The notes beneath the pieces were generated by a model. It was given only the letters and a program-made list of their open reading frames with translations, ran no database searches and was not told the origin of the DNA. Made by a program: the position numbers and the translations under genes. DNA of 64,000 nucleotides from Gaeumannomyces sp. JS-464 (lineage: Eukaryota > Ascomycota > Sordariomycetes > Magnaporthales > Magnaporthaceae). Below are positions 1 to 12,606 of the stretch, in pieces (the stretch's first letter is position 1; each line of letters starts with the position of its first letter). The stretch spans positions 7,936,001 to 8,000,000 of the forward strand of contig NGZR01000002.1 of the NCBI GenBank assembly GCA_002197995.1, in the 5' to 3' direction.

Positions 1-1289
1 TCGCTTCGCTTCCTTTTTTCCTCCTTCGTCTCCCAGCGCCACTTCCCTGCTCGCGGACCAAAATGGTAACAAGTCGGGCAACATGAAGTCACAGGGAACA
101 CACCGCTGGGCGATCGCACCGCGCCGCCGCCGGGGCCGTTGTTTACGAACATGGGATGTGCATGCTCCACGCACCAGCCGCTGGGCGCTGGGCGCTTCCT
201 GTCCCTTGTCCTCCTCGAAGATGCCCTCCTCGGTCCCCTGAAGCCTGTTCACGCGGCGTCGTGCTGCCAAAAATAATCCTACCCTGACATTTTCTGCACA
301 CAACCGCACAACCCGTCTTCTGAAGTAATGAGTCGATTCCACAATGAGTCGATTCCACGGCTAATGCGCCGCCGCCAGCCAATGCAAGCCATGGGGTCCC
401 GTTCGAGAGCCTGTGTGGTGCCCCATCGCCGGCCCCTTAGTTCGCCACTGTTGACAGGATGGATGCCCCTGCCCCCCTATGGCTTTGCCCTTCCGTCACC
501 ACCCGGGAGGGTTGAAAGAGAAAAGGGTCTGTTGAGACGGCTGTACAAGGAACTTTCCGAAGCGACCCGTTCGCTGAGTGGGGATGCCACAGAGACGCGG
601 GCTTCCCTCCACCGCCGCAAGACAGACCACCATGGGTTTCTGGTATTCCAAGACGCTAGAGTCCCATGTTTCGGCCTCAGAATCCCATCTTCACGGGGGC
701 GGTGGGCTGGATGGGCATTTTTTCCTTCTTGGCTAGCGCAGTCTTGGCCTGTGGGAAGGATACAACGCTCGTCCCGTCATCGCTATCAACCTCCGACTCC
801 ACCGCCCTCGGCCCTTCGATCCCATTCATTAACAGTGCGGCATTCCCAGCTGGTCTGATATTCCCAAATCTTTCCCTCCCTTTCGTCCAGGCCAGCTGCG
901 CCGGTCCTGTTCCAACCATTCATTTCTTTTTCCCCCGTTCGTTTTTTGTTTCGATACAGGCCTTGTAATCTTCTCCTTTGGTATCTTTTCCTGTCCTGTC
1001 TGCTGCCTCTCTCCTTTTCCTAAGTCTTGACGACAGAGGTCCCCAGGGGGGAAAGTGTCTAATATTTCCGGATAATATTGGGTTTGGGACTTGGCGGCGT
1101 TGTAGTCCAACATCCGATATCACGCTGCAGGCAGCAGCGGTTTTGGTTTTTTTTTTCGCTTCGATTTCTATTGGCTTCTCCATTGGTTTAGCCCTCGGTT
1201 ACTTTCTATTTCTCGGAGGGAGGGCAGGGCTCACCACCGTGGAGTAGAGGAGGGGTGCGAATCACCCAGACAGATGAGGTAGAAGAGCG
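1..1289. other. Non-coding region upstream of the GH16 gene
   Basis: No reading frame here looks like a conserved protein. The second half is pyrimidine-rich on the + strand (T and CT runs around 720-1000 and a T/C tract near 1140-1170), as is common in fungal promoters and 5' leaders. It presumably holds the promoter and leader of the gene starting at 1290. I see no RNA gene. Confidence 0.6.
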
Positions 1290-4200
1290 ATGCCGGCATC
1301 GTCGTCGCAGTCCCGCAAGACGCTGGGCTCCGAACACTTCGATGCACGCAGAAACAAAACCCCGTCGCCGGGAGCCGACGACGAGACTTCCCCGCCCAAC
1401 GGCAAGCCCGTCAAGCGGAGGATATCCGAGTCCCAGGCCTCGGCGGCAGCAAGGCGGACGCCGTCACGCAAGGGCTCGGGGGAGAGGCGGCCGCAACCGC
1501 AGCGCAAGGCCAGCGTCAGCAGCCCCGACGGCTCGATCACCAGCGGCTCGAGTCGCCGCGGCAAGAGGTTCAGCGTCGGCGAATCCGACGATGAGGACGA
1601 TGAGGACGATGAATCCGACTCGGACGACTACCGCCGCTCCTCCCGCTCCCGCTCCCGCTCTAGCCCGGATTCGAGCTCCGCCAATGACCCCTTCAGCTCC
1701 TCCGGTCCCCGCCGCCGCTCCAGCCGTGCCGTGAGGCAACAGCCCCCGCGAACCGAGACCCCAGCAGGGGCCGCAAGCCCAACAGGAGCCGCAGCGCCAG
1801 CAGGGCCGCCAGCAAGGCCACCGCGACCAGCAGCCGCCGGCCCGTCGACGGTGCCCCAGCCCCAGCAGCACGACCCGGAACCCGCCGATGCCCGGCCAGA
1901 ACGGCTTGCTCAGGCGGACCATGAGCAGCCGCGAGCTCCCCAGCCACCGCCGCGAGAGCAACGCCGGGCAGGACGGCGGCAGGCCGAGCCTGCAGCGGGC
2001 CAGGAGCCACCACAACCTCGAGAGCTACGGCCACTCGCGCGACCTCCTGCAGTCGGGCCAGGACCGCCCGCCGCCGCCGCCGCTGCCCGTCGTAGTCCCC
2101 GAGCCGGAGCCCCCCCGCCGGCGCCGTGGCCAATACCCGTTCCAGAGCTTCATGGGGGAGGACCCGACGCTAGAGACCAAGGCGTCCGAGATCGTGCGGT
2201 CGCGGTCGCAGTCGCGGTCCAGGCCGATCACGAGGGCCGCCGCTGCGGCCAGTGCAGCTACTGCTTTCGCGGCCGCCATCCCGCCTCCTCCGCCCGTGCC
2301 GGCCACGGCCACGGCCATGTACCCGGCCGCCAGCTTCATCGGCGAGGGCGCGTTCAGAGGCGCCTCAGTGTCCGCTCCCACGTCAACCAACTCGTCCCCC
2401 GTCGAGGGGCCGACGAAGCCGCCGCCGCCGAAGCGGTCGGCGTCCACCCCGCCCGGAAGACTGACGCGATCAGGAACAGCGCCCGTCGGCATTCCCCTGT
2501 CCGCTCTCCAGGGCCCCAAGGCTGTTCCTGCAGCAGCACGGGCGGCGTCGTCAGCCGCCACCACGCGGCCGGCTAATAGCAAGCGGTCAGCATCCACACC
2601 CCCGGCGCCAATCGACGCAGCACGCAGCAGTCGTCGGCCCACCACCACGCAGGACCCCTCGTATTTGGCCAAGGGCCTCGTCGAGGGCGAGGCAGCAGCC
2701 AAGCGGACCATGCAGGGCCTCCCGCAAGCGCCCCACCCACGCGCCGCCCCAGCATGTACCCGTTCCAGAGCTACGTGGGCGAGGACCCGACGGCCGAGAC
2801 GCTGGCGTGCGTGCGCTCCAAGTCGGTCCAAGTGCCAGCCCCGGCGACCAAGAAGTTTGCCACGGGCCCCTTTGTCGCTGCTGTTGCTGTTGCTGCTATT
2901 GCTGCTGCTCCCCCCGCGACGCCCCGTCGGCCCATAACGGCGCTTTACCCGGCCAGCAGCTTCGTGGGCGAGGATGACGTGATCAAGGCCGCCAGTGGCG
3001 CGGATAAAGGGCCCACCGCCGGTGCGCCGAGGCCAAGAGTGCTGCCTGCTTACGGCTCCGCATCCAGCGCCAACGGCAGTAAGGCTGCTGCTGCTTTCCT
3101 GGGCGGCGGTGACATTGTCGCCTCGCCTACGGATATTAGGACCATGCATGTGGGTGCCCCACGCCTATCGCTGCAGGCGCTGCCGTCAGCTTTGATATTG
3201 GACGAAAAGAGGGTCTTTGGCGATTTGGCCGATGACGAGGACGGCAAGACGGCCATAAATAAGCCCGCCGGCCCGGCCGCGATTGCAGTTGGCGTTGCGG
3301 TCTCGGATGATGGTGCGTTTGGCCAAGTCGATGGTGGTGACAAAAAGAGCGACGACACTGCCCCGAGGAAGGGACTGCCTGCCCGACCCACGCGCCGCAA
3401 CACAGACGCCGCCTCCCCGATCGACAACGTCTCGGCCTCGCCCGTCGCCGTCTTCCCCGCCGCCCATCCCAGCGCTGCGGCCCATCCCGGCGAGTTTGTC
3501 GATCTCGAAAAGGGCCTGCCGATCCCCGAGCCCGCCAGGGGCTACGACGACGGCGGCAGCAGCAGCACCCGCAAGCTCTCGCCCTCGGCAGCAGCAACAG
3601 CAGCAGCGCCACCGCCACCCCCGCGCTCAGGGGCGGCGACATGACGTGGTTCTACAACCAGGGCATGGGCACCAAGGGCCCGCGGGCGTGGAAGAAGCGC
3701 ACGTGGGCCCTGCTGGCCGGCCTGGTCGCCGTCATCATCGTCATCGCCGTCGCGGTCTCTGTCTCGCAGAAGCAGGAGCTCGAGAGGCGCGCGTGGTTCA
3801 ACACGTACCCGGACTACGTAAAGCTCAACTACAGCCTGAGCGACAACTGTGAGCAGCAGCGGCGGCAGCAGGCCTGCACGTCCTAGAGCGTTTTTTTGTT
3901 GTTGTTTTGCATCTTCATTTCTCGGCTGTCATTTAACCTTGTCTTTTTCGACGTTTTTGCTTGGCTTTCCTCTTGTTGTTACTCTTCCTGTTCCTTTTCT
4001 TGTTCCTCTCCGTTTCCTTATTCTTACTCCTCTTTTTATCGCCTCCTTTCTCTCTCTCTCTCTTTTTTCATTTTATGTCTCCCCGCGTTTGGGACATAAA
4101 TCCGAATGAATTAAATGAAAGCAAGCAAGCAAAGCTAAAGCAATCCATGTATACCTACCTACAAGCATATACTATAGAAGGAAGAAGCCTATTCACTGAC

Positions 4201-4872
4201 CCGGCACCGTCCATCTCATGACTTTTAACCCCTGGCCACAGATTTTCGGAGCCAATTTTTTTGACAGGTTTAACTACTACGAAGGCTATGACCCCGTACG
4301 TCACAGTGTCTGGTCCTTGACGTCCTCTTCGGAGTTACTAACCACTATGCCGTCGGCGAACAGCCCAAGGCCATGTGCACTACGTCGGGCGTCCGCACGC
4401 AGAGCAGCTGGTACGCCTATCCCATCCTTCCTCCCCATCGTATGTGCCCGGCGACCACGACCATAAAACTTAAACTAGACTCCCCCCTCTCCCCGCACAG
4501 AACCTAACCTACGCAACCGAGTCGACCGCCATCCTCCGCGTCGACGCGACCGTGGGGCCGGACGACAAGCCCAACGCCTCGACCGGCCGCTTCTCGGTGC
4601 GGCTCGAGTCCAAGGCGCAGTACGACCGCGGCCTGTTCATCTTTGACGTGGCGCACACCCCCTACGGCTGCGGCGCCTGGCCGGCCCTGTGGCTCGCGTC
4701 GCTCGTCGGCTGGCCGCGCTTCGGCGAGATCGACGTCATGGAGGCCACCAACAGGGGCGACGACGGGAACCTCTTCTCGCTGCACACGACCAGGGGCTGC
4801 GAGATGAAGCGGCGCCGCGAGATGACGGGGGTCGCGAGGCAGGCGGATTGCTACAACGGCACCGTTAGTTCT

Positions 4873-4905
<33 letters not shown>

Positions 4906-5474
4906 CGTTTTCTAGCAAAGCAGCAGCCCCAGACCTCTAACAAAAAAAACATCCGCCCGGACACAGAACTCCAACCAAGGCTGCAACGTCGCCGGGCCCC
5001 GCGAGACCTACGGGCGGGCCTTCAACGCCCGCGGCGGCGGCGTCGTGGCGCTCGAGCTGCGCGACGAGGGCATCCGCATGTGGCAGTTCGCCCGCCCGGA
5101 TGTGCCGCGCGACCTCGCCGACAGCAGCGGTCTGGCCGCCGTGCCGGACCCGGCGTCGTGGGGCCGCGCCACCGCCGACTTCCCCGGCACGGATTGCGAC
5201 GTCGGCACGCACTTCCGGAACCAGAGCATCATCATCAACATTACCCTGTGCGGCCAGCTGACCGAGGCCGTGTGGGGGAGCTCGGGGTGTGAGTTTTTTT
5301 TTGCCTCGTATACGCCAATTTTCTGTTATTTTAAGCTGTGAGTGTTGTTGATGCTAACTTGTAAATCCAGGCCCGGGAACCTGTGTCGATCACGTGTCCA
5401 ACAACCCGGACGCTTTCAGGGACGCGTTTTGGCAGTTTAACGGCCTGAGGGTGTACAAGGCCGCGAGGTCTTGA
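1290..5474 (+). CDS. GH16 endo-beta-glucanase, type II membrane protein with long disordered cytosolic tail
   Basis: A glycoside hydrolase family 16 enzyme, probably acting on beta-1,3(4)-glucan at the cell wall. The catalytic signature GEIDVMEATN is at about 4729-4755 (both catalytic Glu present), followed by GH16-like LHTTRGCEM. One transmembrane segment (WALLAGLVAVIIVIAVAVSV, about 3707-3766) precedes the catalytic domain, so the enzyme faces outward. Before it lie about 750 residues of Ser/Arg/Pro/Ala-rich, acidic low-complexity tail starting at ATG 1290. Clear late introns: 4864-4966 (contains T30), and 5289-5370 with a GCTAAC branch site; stop TGA 5472-5474. The tail changes frame three times; possible introns in the right phase are 1731-1785, 2661-2752 and 3494-3591, but single-base errors are equally possible. 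Splicing at 3818-4410 is unresolved: the GANFFDRF segment (about 4248-4272) joins the upstream exon only if one T of TTTT is dropped. Domain certain, gene model approximate. Confidence 0.85.
4876..4905 (+). repeat. T30 homopolymer in an intron of the GH16 gene
   Basis: Thirty consecutive T lie inside intron 4864-4966, between donor GTTAGT and acceptor ACACAG. The tract acts as an overlong polypyrimidine stretch. Its length is likely unstable and hard to sequence correctly. Confidence 0.95.
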
Positions 5475-5993
5475 TGCGGACGAGGACGACAGGAGGATGA
5501 AACACATTGCAGGGCTTAATAATGATAAGCATCGGGCCGCTCAGGGGCTCAGGGTTAGAGCTGGGAATAGGAAACTGGGCATGTGGGGTTATTATAATGA
5601 GATGTGCCGGAGTGTAGATGCTTGGATAATATTATTGTCTAGAGCGGCCCAGGATGCCAACTTCTCTTTACCCATATCTTCGTACATTGCCGTGCAATTC
5701 GCCCCCGTCTATGATTACAGTACAAATATGGGTACATGATAATAATATCTACATGAGCCTTTTGGCGCCGCGCCCAATGAACAAGTGGAGAGGTTTTGCC
5801 TTCCCTGGCTTCCCCGTAGGCATCAACCGTCTATATGTATCATCTCACGAGCCCGGAGGAGGATTTCCCACCCTCACCGGTATATAACCACAGCACAAAA
5901 CGCCGATGCGATGCAAGCCACAAAGCCAACCCAGAAAACAGCAACAAGAGTGAGCGGCGAGTCCACACATCACAACTACCCCAAAACCTCACT
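5475..5993. other. Intergenic region between two converging gene ends
   Basis: The + strand GH16 gene ends at 5474 and the - strand tim22 gene ends at 5994, so this stretch should hold both 3' UTRs. It is locally AT-rich (for example 5590-5760). I see no further gene. Confidence 0.6.
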
Positions 5994-7060
5994 TCACTCA
6001 TCCTTCGGCGACCTCAACCACGCCTCGATAGCCGCGCTGAAGGCCGCGAAGCCCACGCAGCCAATGGCAGCGGCCTGCGGCCCGCCGTTCCTCGCCAGGA
6101 CGGCGCCGGCGATGCACCCGGCGCCGATGCCGTTGGCGGCGTCGTTCTTTGCGCGCAGGCCCTCGATGCCGCACTCGATGCCCGAGAAGAGCGCGCCGAC
6201 CTTTGCAAAGTTCTTGCCCGTGCTCCACGACCGCGCCCCCATGTCCTTGAACCCGACCGCCAGCTGCTTACGCAGTGGCAGCGACGACAGCGGCACCGAC
6301 CCGCTCGCCGCCGCGGCTGCTGCGCCCATGGGCGTCACCGCCGCTGCTGCTGCTGTTGTCGCAGCTGTGGATGATGACGACGATGCGGCGGCCGCCGCCG
6401 AGGCAGCTTGCGCTGCTGCGACGCGCGGGAGGATGGCAGATGGGGGCTTTGCTGCTGCTGCTGCTGCTGGCGCTGCTGTTGGTGATGCTGCCGCCGTCTG
6501 TCTCACCGCGCCCGTTGTCGTCGTGGCGCCCGGCGTTGCGTTCGGCACGGCGGGGTGTGGCTTCGTCGCGGCGCCGGGGGTACTGCTGGTCGTGGTTGCC
6601 GTCCCTGCTGCTGCTGCGGGCTTCGCCGGTGCGGACTCGGGGGCGACGGTGTGGTAGGGGGTGTCGTAGGCCATCTGTGATTCTCTCGCGTCAGTCGGCA
6701 AACCCAAACTCCTCGGCCAAGGGGCTTGAGAAAAAAAGAAAAAAAAAAAAGAGAGGAGAAAGGAACGGCAGTGCCTACCGAAGCCATAAACATTCCAAAG
6801 ACGGCACCCAGGCCCATGCCGGCGACGCCGGCCATGACCGTCTTTGCGTAGCACGATTCCATCATGCTGGCCATCTGCGATGCGGCGCAAGGTTTCCAAG
6901 GTCAGTAAAAACAGCGGGCTACGCCTGGGGTTAAAAGCATCGCGGTTGGAAGATGCGAGTGTGCAACAGGGGTAAATACCATCTTCATGTTGGCCTCGTT
7001 GGGATCTTGCGGCTGCTGCGGCTGCTGGCCGGGCAGGCTAGGCGTCCTGGGGAAGTTCAT
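5994..7060 (-). CDS. tim22: Tim22, mitochondrial inner membrane translocase subunit, with large Ala-rich insertion
   Basis: Channel subunit of the TIM22 complex, which inserts carrier proteins into the mitochondrial inner membrane. Three exons on the minus strand: 6980-7060 (27 codons), 6779-6874 (32 codons) and 5994-6674 (226 codons plus stop); introns 6875-6979 and 6675-6778 have GT-AG ends and all junctions are phase 0. Exon 2 gives the first membrane helix region ([20 protein letters not shown]). The end of exon 3 carries the family signature ([34 protein letters not shown]) and the last helices. The protein is about 285 residues; fungal Tim22 is usually nearer 180-200. The excess is an Ala/Thr/Pro/Ser-rich stretch encoded at about 6290-6620, placed between the first helix and the conserved core, i.e. 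in the intermembrane-space loop if topology is normal. Confidence 0.92.
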
Positions 7061-8154
7061 GGCGGCGGGCGACGAGGGGGCGGGGACAGCGGCGCCCGCA
7101 GAAGGAAGGACTTATTCTCTGGTCGCCGCCAAGGGTTTATCCTCTGGTTTTCTCCGCCTGAGGTAACTGTCAGGGCCTAGTGTCCTGCGAAACGAGGGGT
7201 TTGAGGTCGTCGACAGCTGGCGATCAAGGTCAGTGGAATCGCAAAGGGATGCCGCGGGCGGAGAGCTTGACCCCTGCTTGGCGGGATGCCGACATCAAAA
7301 ATAATTTCTGCCGTCCTAGACCGCTTCTCGATACGCCGAACTTATCGCCAGGGGATCCTTGCCATGGAACCCGATTCCCACGACCCAGGCTTCAACACCC
7401 GCTTCATCACATCCAGATAGCGATGCGGTCACTACGTGCGGTTGCACACACGGCGGCGAGTTCGCTTCTTCAATCGCCACAAAGTTTGCTGCTTGTTGTT
7501 ACTCGTTTCTACGCCTTATCTGCCTGACGCTGACGCCCTTGCTTTCCACCCGTATTCAGACAGTGCTAACAAAAGAACAAACAAAAAGGCTAGAGATGGA
7601 AAGATCGAAGACCCTGTCAAGCCGTTTTCCCGCTATTCGCAAGTGCTCTCACCCCCCTGTATATTTACTTGGTTGCCCTCGTGAGCTGGTTCGATTCTGG
7701 GGATTTAAGGATTTAAGGCCGGAAATAAGAATTCAAAATTGGTGAAGAAAAAGGAGGGAAAAAAACAAGAAAACCAGGTCCTGAGTCCTGCGGGTAGAGA
7801 GACAAGACAAGAACAGTATGGATTGCCAACTCGACCCAAAAAAGAAGAATAAAAGTGGGAATGACGGGGGGCAAAATTACATGCAGCTGCCATGCGGAAC
7901 CCATCCCGCTACGGATACGATGAAAGCGCAAGGAGTATTCCATCCCGAATGAAAAGAAGAACGGGGCTAGCCGATTTCCCCAGGCCCGCGCAATGTAAGG
8001 CGTGATTTAGAAGTCATGTTGAAATGATGGCGGCGCCAAGGAACAGAAAAGGAGTTGGGCGTAACAATCATCATATCGACCTTCCCGGCCCGCTTCTGTC
8101 TTGATTGTGATGTGGTTTCCCCAGGCTTTCGTTCGTCCCGGAATTCGCTCTCCT
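7061..8154. other. Intergenic region upstream of tim22 and downstream of ubp21
   Basis: Contains the tim22 promoter and the ubp21 3' end. The open frames here (for example + strand 7359-7745) have no domain, no codon bias and no neighbours supporting them. I see no RNA gene. Confidence 0.6.
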
Positions 8155-11100
8155 CTACTTGAGGAAAAGATCGCCGACACCGTTGCGCAGAGATCTCGAC
8201 CGATCCGCATGGTCTAGTCCGAGATAGTCATCTTCTGGCACAGATAGTTCCCAGAGCACGTCATCTGTGTGCAACAAAGTTAGCAAACGCGCTCCCAAAC
8301 GTCACGTGCGAGCAGGCAAACATACCATCCTTAAGGTACTGAGGCCGTGAGAACTGTGAGCGCCGGACAATGGAGAACTTGATCTTCTCAAAGTTCTTGC
8401 CGCGGATCGCGGTCCGCTTCTCCCAGGCGCTTCTTGGTCTCAGAGAATGGCTCGCCCTATTTTTTCGAGTTGCCATATTAGTATCTTCCTCGAGGTGTTA
8501 ACCATCAACTCTGAGGAAAGAGATCCTGACCTCCTTGAGAAGGAACTTGAACGGCATCCCATGCAGCCTGTTCGGCTCGTTCTGGTAGTGGAAGGCGTAG
8601 ATGAACTGTGGGTTCTCCACACCCTGCTCCTCCTGCGGCACCCGCTCGGCCACGATTGACAGGAAGTCGTTCAGGCTGATGACAGGATACTCGCGTGGAA
8701 GCTCCCTCGAGAACTTATGCGTGTTGACCTCGAAAATCCGAATCGGACCTGCCTCCTCCTCGCTCTGGAGCTTGGCTTTCTTGATCAGCGCCTCGATGAG
8801 GTCGTCCAGCATGCCACTCTTGGTCACGAGCAGGTCGTAGTGCTCCTCCTTGGTGATACCCTCGCTGAGCCATGTGAGCTTGACGTTCTTCTTGGTGTCA
8901 AGCTCCGAGAGGCTCATGTCGAGAACCTCAAAGTATAGAGCATCGTTGCGCTGCGCCCCTGGCTTAGATGTCCATAGCTCGGGGGGTTTAGGATGGTACC
9001 TAGCGTCGCCGTGGGACCGCGCTTGACCGGTAGTCTAGGCTGGCCAGTCGTGCCGTGCAGAGTTGAGAACCTCAGATGGGTTGGCGGCACATTGAGGCGC
9101 TCGCCCACCTTCTCAGCCAGTTGGTCGTATGTCATCTTGGAGTTGAGCACCATCTCGAATGGCTGGTACGCGCTCGGATCGCCGCGCGTAGGGTGTGCGT
9201 GGAATCGAATCGTCTTCTTGTTAACCAAGAATTCGTAGTATTCCTTTGCGTCCTCAAAGTTGTCCGACTTTCTGCATCTTGCCAAAAGGACAGTCGGTCA
9301 GTCAGTGCACCCATAAGACTGCCTATGTGGGGGTGCCGGAGGATCCGCATGAAAACTCGGGAGATGGTTCTGGGGAGTACTTACGCCTCGTCAGATGTCC
9401 GGGAATCACCGCCTAACCTCTTTTCTAGGAAGTTAGATGTCCCCGTCTCGCGCTTTCGCTGAACACAGATAATGTCGCCATCCTGCAGCTCGGCAGCCTT
9501 CAATGATTGCTTCGCCTTAAGACTCTCAATCATGCTGGGTTTGATCTCCTGTAGAGAAAGGGTCAGCGTCCTGCTGAGACAAAGATTCGATTTCGGCTTC
9601 CAATCCACTTACCTCCCAGAGAAGCATCTTCTCATCGCTGGGTAGCTTCTCGCCGAGGCCCAGCTTCTTAAGGATGATGGGTATCAGGTCGTCCACCTTC
9701 TTCTCCTTGCTGACATACGTGTAACCAAGTCCGCTCAGCGTCTGTGTCTCGACGTCAAAGTACTTCAGGAACAGCAGGATCAGGTCGTTCTTGACAATGA
9801 CTCCGTTGGGCGACTGTCCCTGATAGGTCGGCCATATGACCTCGCCGCTCTCGCTGACGTCCTCGGCAACCTCAACCCACACGCGCAGGGCCTCGTCCCT
9901 GTGAATCGACGAAGCCCTGCTCCATGTGTCCTCCAAACTTGGCCGCAGATCCATGATCGGCTGGTCGGGTCGGATCGTCTTATTCTGGCGGTTGACCATG
10001 ATCCACAGCCTCACCCTCTCTGGCTCATGGCCAAGGTCCTTGGCGATGGCCTCAGTCACGTCCTTCATCGACGCAGTGCGGAATTGCTTGTACAGTCGCG
10101 GAGCTGCGGGATTGGGTTCTTGGGTTTGGTTGGGCGTGATGTCGAAACTGGTCATATCGAACCCGCCGTGGGCGCGGAACGTGTCGGCAGTGACAGCCTT
10201 TATCCAGCGGTACAGGTGCTGCTCTTCCCTTTCCTTGCGCTTAGCCTCCTTCGCAGCCGCTTCCTCCTCGAATCGAGTTTCTGTCGTCATGTTAGTAACT
10301 ACAGGATAACAGAACCGCGATGTGACAGCATGATGGACTCACGGATATGCTGGGGCATATCTGCTTGCGTGACCGGCGTCAAAATGTCGTCGACGCGGGA
10401 CTGCCGGATGTAAACCAGCATGTATGCGCTGTTGGGCCGCATCATGACCTTCTTTGTGGCGGGTGGCTTGAAGCCGTTGGGGTACTGGAAGGGGCCGCCA
10501 AAGTTGTCCTCGAGAACCTCCCTCATCGTCGCTTTCGTCACTTTGTCGTCGTCGTACTTGTAGAACCATCCGTCCTTGTTCGGCTTCAGAAAGGCGTAGT
10601 AGTGCCCAGCGTTGAGGTCACCGCTGTGAACCAGCACACCGTGCAGCTGGTACGTCCAGGGTTCGGATTTGTCCGAATCCTCCGAGAGAAACGGGGCGGC
10701 ATCAAAGACCTCGGGAAACTCGTAGCGGTCGTTGACCTTGGTCATGGCGTCCTTGGTGAAGTCGTACTCGAAGCGCTTGAGCTGTAGATGGAGCACATCG
10801 GGGAATGAGGTGAAGATGACACCCTTGTTTGCCTCCTGCAGCTTGTGCTCATCTCCGGCGAAGTACTTGTTCTCGCCCTCCATCTTCTCGACCGAAATGT
10901 AGTCCTTGAAGCTGTTTAGCAGGTTCCCCATCTTACTGACGTTGAGTTGAACGTCCCAAAAGTCCTCGACTCGGCTGGACTCGTAGTTGACGTGGATGCA
11001 AGATATGTACGTCTTGATCTTGCCGCAGAAAAGCTTGGGGAGCACGTTCTCGGCCTCGGTGCCCTTCATCTTCTCCTCCATGCGCTCCATCAACTTCCGT

Positions 11101-12606
11101 GACAGCTCCTGCACGTCTTGTTGCTCGAATATGTGACGTGTCTCCCAACCAAACGACTTGGTCAACTCGGCCGTTCCGACTGCGCCGTTGGAGGTCTGGA
11201 GCTGATAGAAGAGCCGTTGCAAGGTGTATGCGCTGTTACTCATGCTCTCTTCTTGCTGTGTCGGGATCTGGTAGATGGCTTTGCGGAAGGCGTTGGTGAA
11301 GTAAAGAGACTGCAATAGCGAGTTCAGGTAGCAGGTGGCGCCCTGGTTCTTGAGCCCAACATATCCGGTCTCCTTCTTCGAGTCGTAGTTGGTGAAGTTG
11401 TGCCACAGAACGCCAGTCTCGTCCTCGACAATCCTGACATAGGCCGTGATGTTGACACGATCGTCCTCCACCATGGGCCGGTCGGCATCCTCATAGGGGA
11501 CGTTGAACATCTTGTTCAGCTCCAGAAACCTGGTAAACCCCCAGTCGCCCTCTTCCTTTGTGAACCTGTGATGGGCCGTGTGGTGGGTATATATGGAGGG
11601 GTCGTTGGGGTTCCAGAGCACCAGCGAGAACTGGACGCAGCAGCTCCAGTCCTCTGGAATGTCGCTCGGATCGAAGCCATGTTCGAGGTAGATGGAGGCG
11701 TGCGACGTGTTGTTACCTTGGGGGAATATGAGAATGCGCCTGAACGCACGTGTCAGCAACTTCCATCGCAACCGCACGTGCTGGTGGTGCGGGGACAAGA
11801 GAGCGCCGCTTCATACCAGGGGTAGCCGCCTGCTGTGAAGATGGGGCCGTGGTCCTTCTTGGGCAAGCTCCTATAGGCCTCGATCTCCCATGTGTGATAG
11901 ACATCCTCGAGCGTGCGGGGCTGCTCGACAAGAGGGATGAGGACCTCGTTTTTTATGGCCTCGACTGTGCACGCAAGGTCCGTCAGCTATGCACCATGCA
12001 AAACACCCCGCCAAACCCTCATTGTCGTTCTGTTTCTCCTCTTTCCCAGGACAACGGAGGACGCACAGTCGGTGGCCAGCGGCGGCGCTGGTAGCTCCTC
12101 GGTGAGTGTATCGGGGGTGATCTCGGTCACGGTGTCCTTGTCCAGGACGCCGTTCGCCTCGACGACATGATCGACGCTGTCCACCATCATGGCGTTGGGG
12201 GAGTCAGGGGTCTGGTTCTGGGCCCGGCGATACTAGTTAGCGAGGGCGACAACGCGAGCGCGGAGCGGCGTGGGGGCGAGTCTGGAGATTCTGCTGAGTG
12301 TTTTCAGCAGACCAAGCTGCGGCATGTTCAAGAGAGGAAAGCTCTGAAGGGGTTTGGAGGGATAAGTGTGTGGTGGCGGGCGAGGGTCGGCTGCTGGTGA
12401 AGTCGAGCAGAAATGACCCCGGGTTTGGCGGGACGGATGAGGCTGGCCTTGCTTGGTTGCGTGCAAGCTTCTTGGCAGCGCGAGAAAAGGGCAGCGGGGG
12501 AGGCGAGGCAAGGAGCGGAAGGCGTTGGTGAGGCGGATTGGGCAACGAGAGTCGCACGGCCAGGAGAGAGCGGCGGCGGCGCTTGTCGGCGGGACCAACT
12601 TACCAT
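8155..12606 (-). CDS. ubp21: Ubiquitin-specific protease of the USP7/Ubp15/Ubp21 type
   Basis: Deubiquitinating cysteine protease. Order from the N-terminus: MATH domain (exons near 11.9 and 11.6 kb, with FTAGGYPW then RILIFPQGNN), USP catalytic domain in exon 10343-11739 (Cys box GLKNQGATCYLNSLLQSLYF, His box SGDLNAGHYYAFLKP), then the long C-terminal ubiquitin-like region (9613-10280, 9385-9548, 8531-9271, 8326-8456, 8155-8264), ending in NGVGDLFLK. Introns 10281-10342, 9549-9612, 8457-8530 and 8265-8325 are clear. The N-terminus is best explained by a first exon that is only ATG (12604-12606) followed by a perfect GTAAGT donor, acceptor at 12218-12220 after a CTAAC; the alternative is the Met pair at 12185-12190. 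Three one-base frame breaks interrupt otherwise conserved sequence: near 11940 (extra base), at the G6 run 8981-8986 (missing base, or a 41-nt intron) and near 8421-8427 (extra base). A conserved gene with such breaks suggests assembly error. Confidence 0.9.

Noticed and set aside
2025..3149. 374-residue open frame on the minus strand
   Set aside because: Antisense shadow of the GH16 tail; the + strand has the repeated YPxxSF motifs and connects to the catalytic domain.
5785..6657. 290-residue open frame on the plus strand
   Set aside because: Antisense of tim22 exon 3; the Ala-rich composition is open on both strands.
7681..7705. GGTTCGATTCTGG resembling a tRNA T-arm
   Set aside because: The stem does not pair and no D-arm or acceptor stem lies at the right distance. 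I found no convincing tRNA anywhere in the window.
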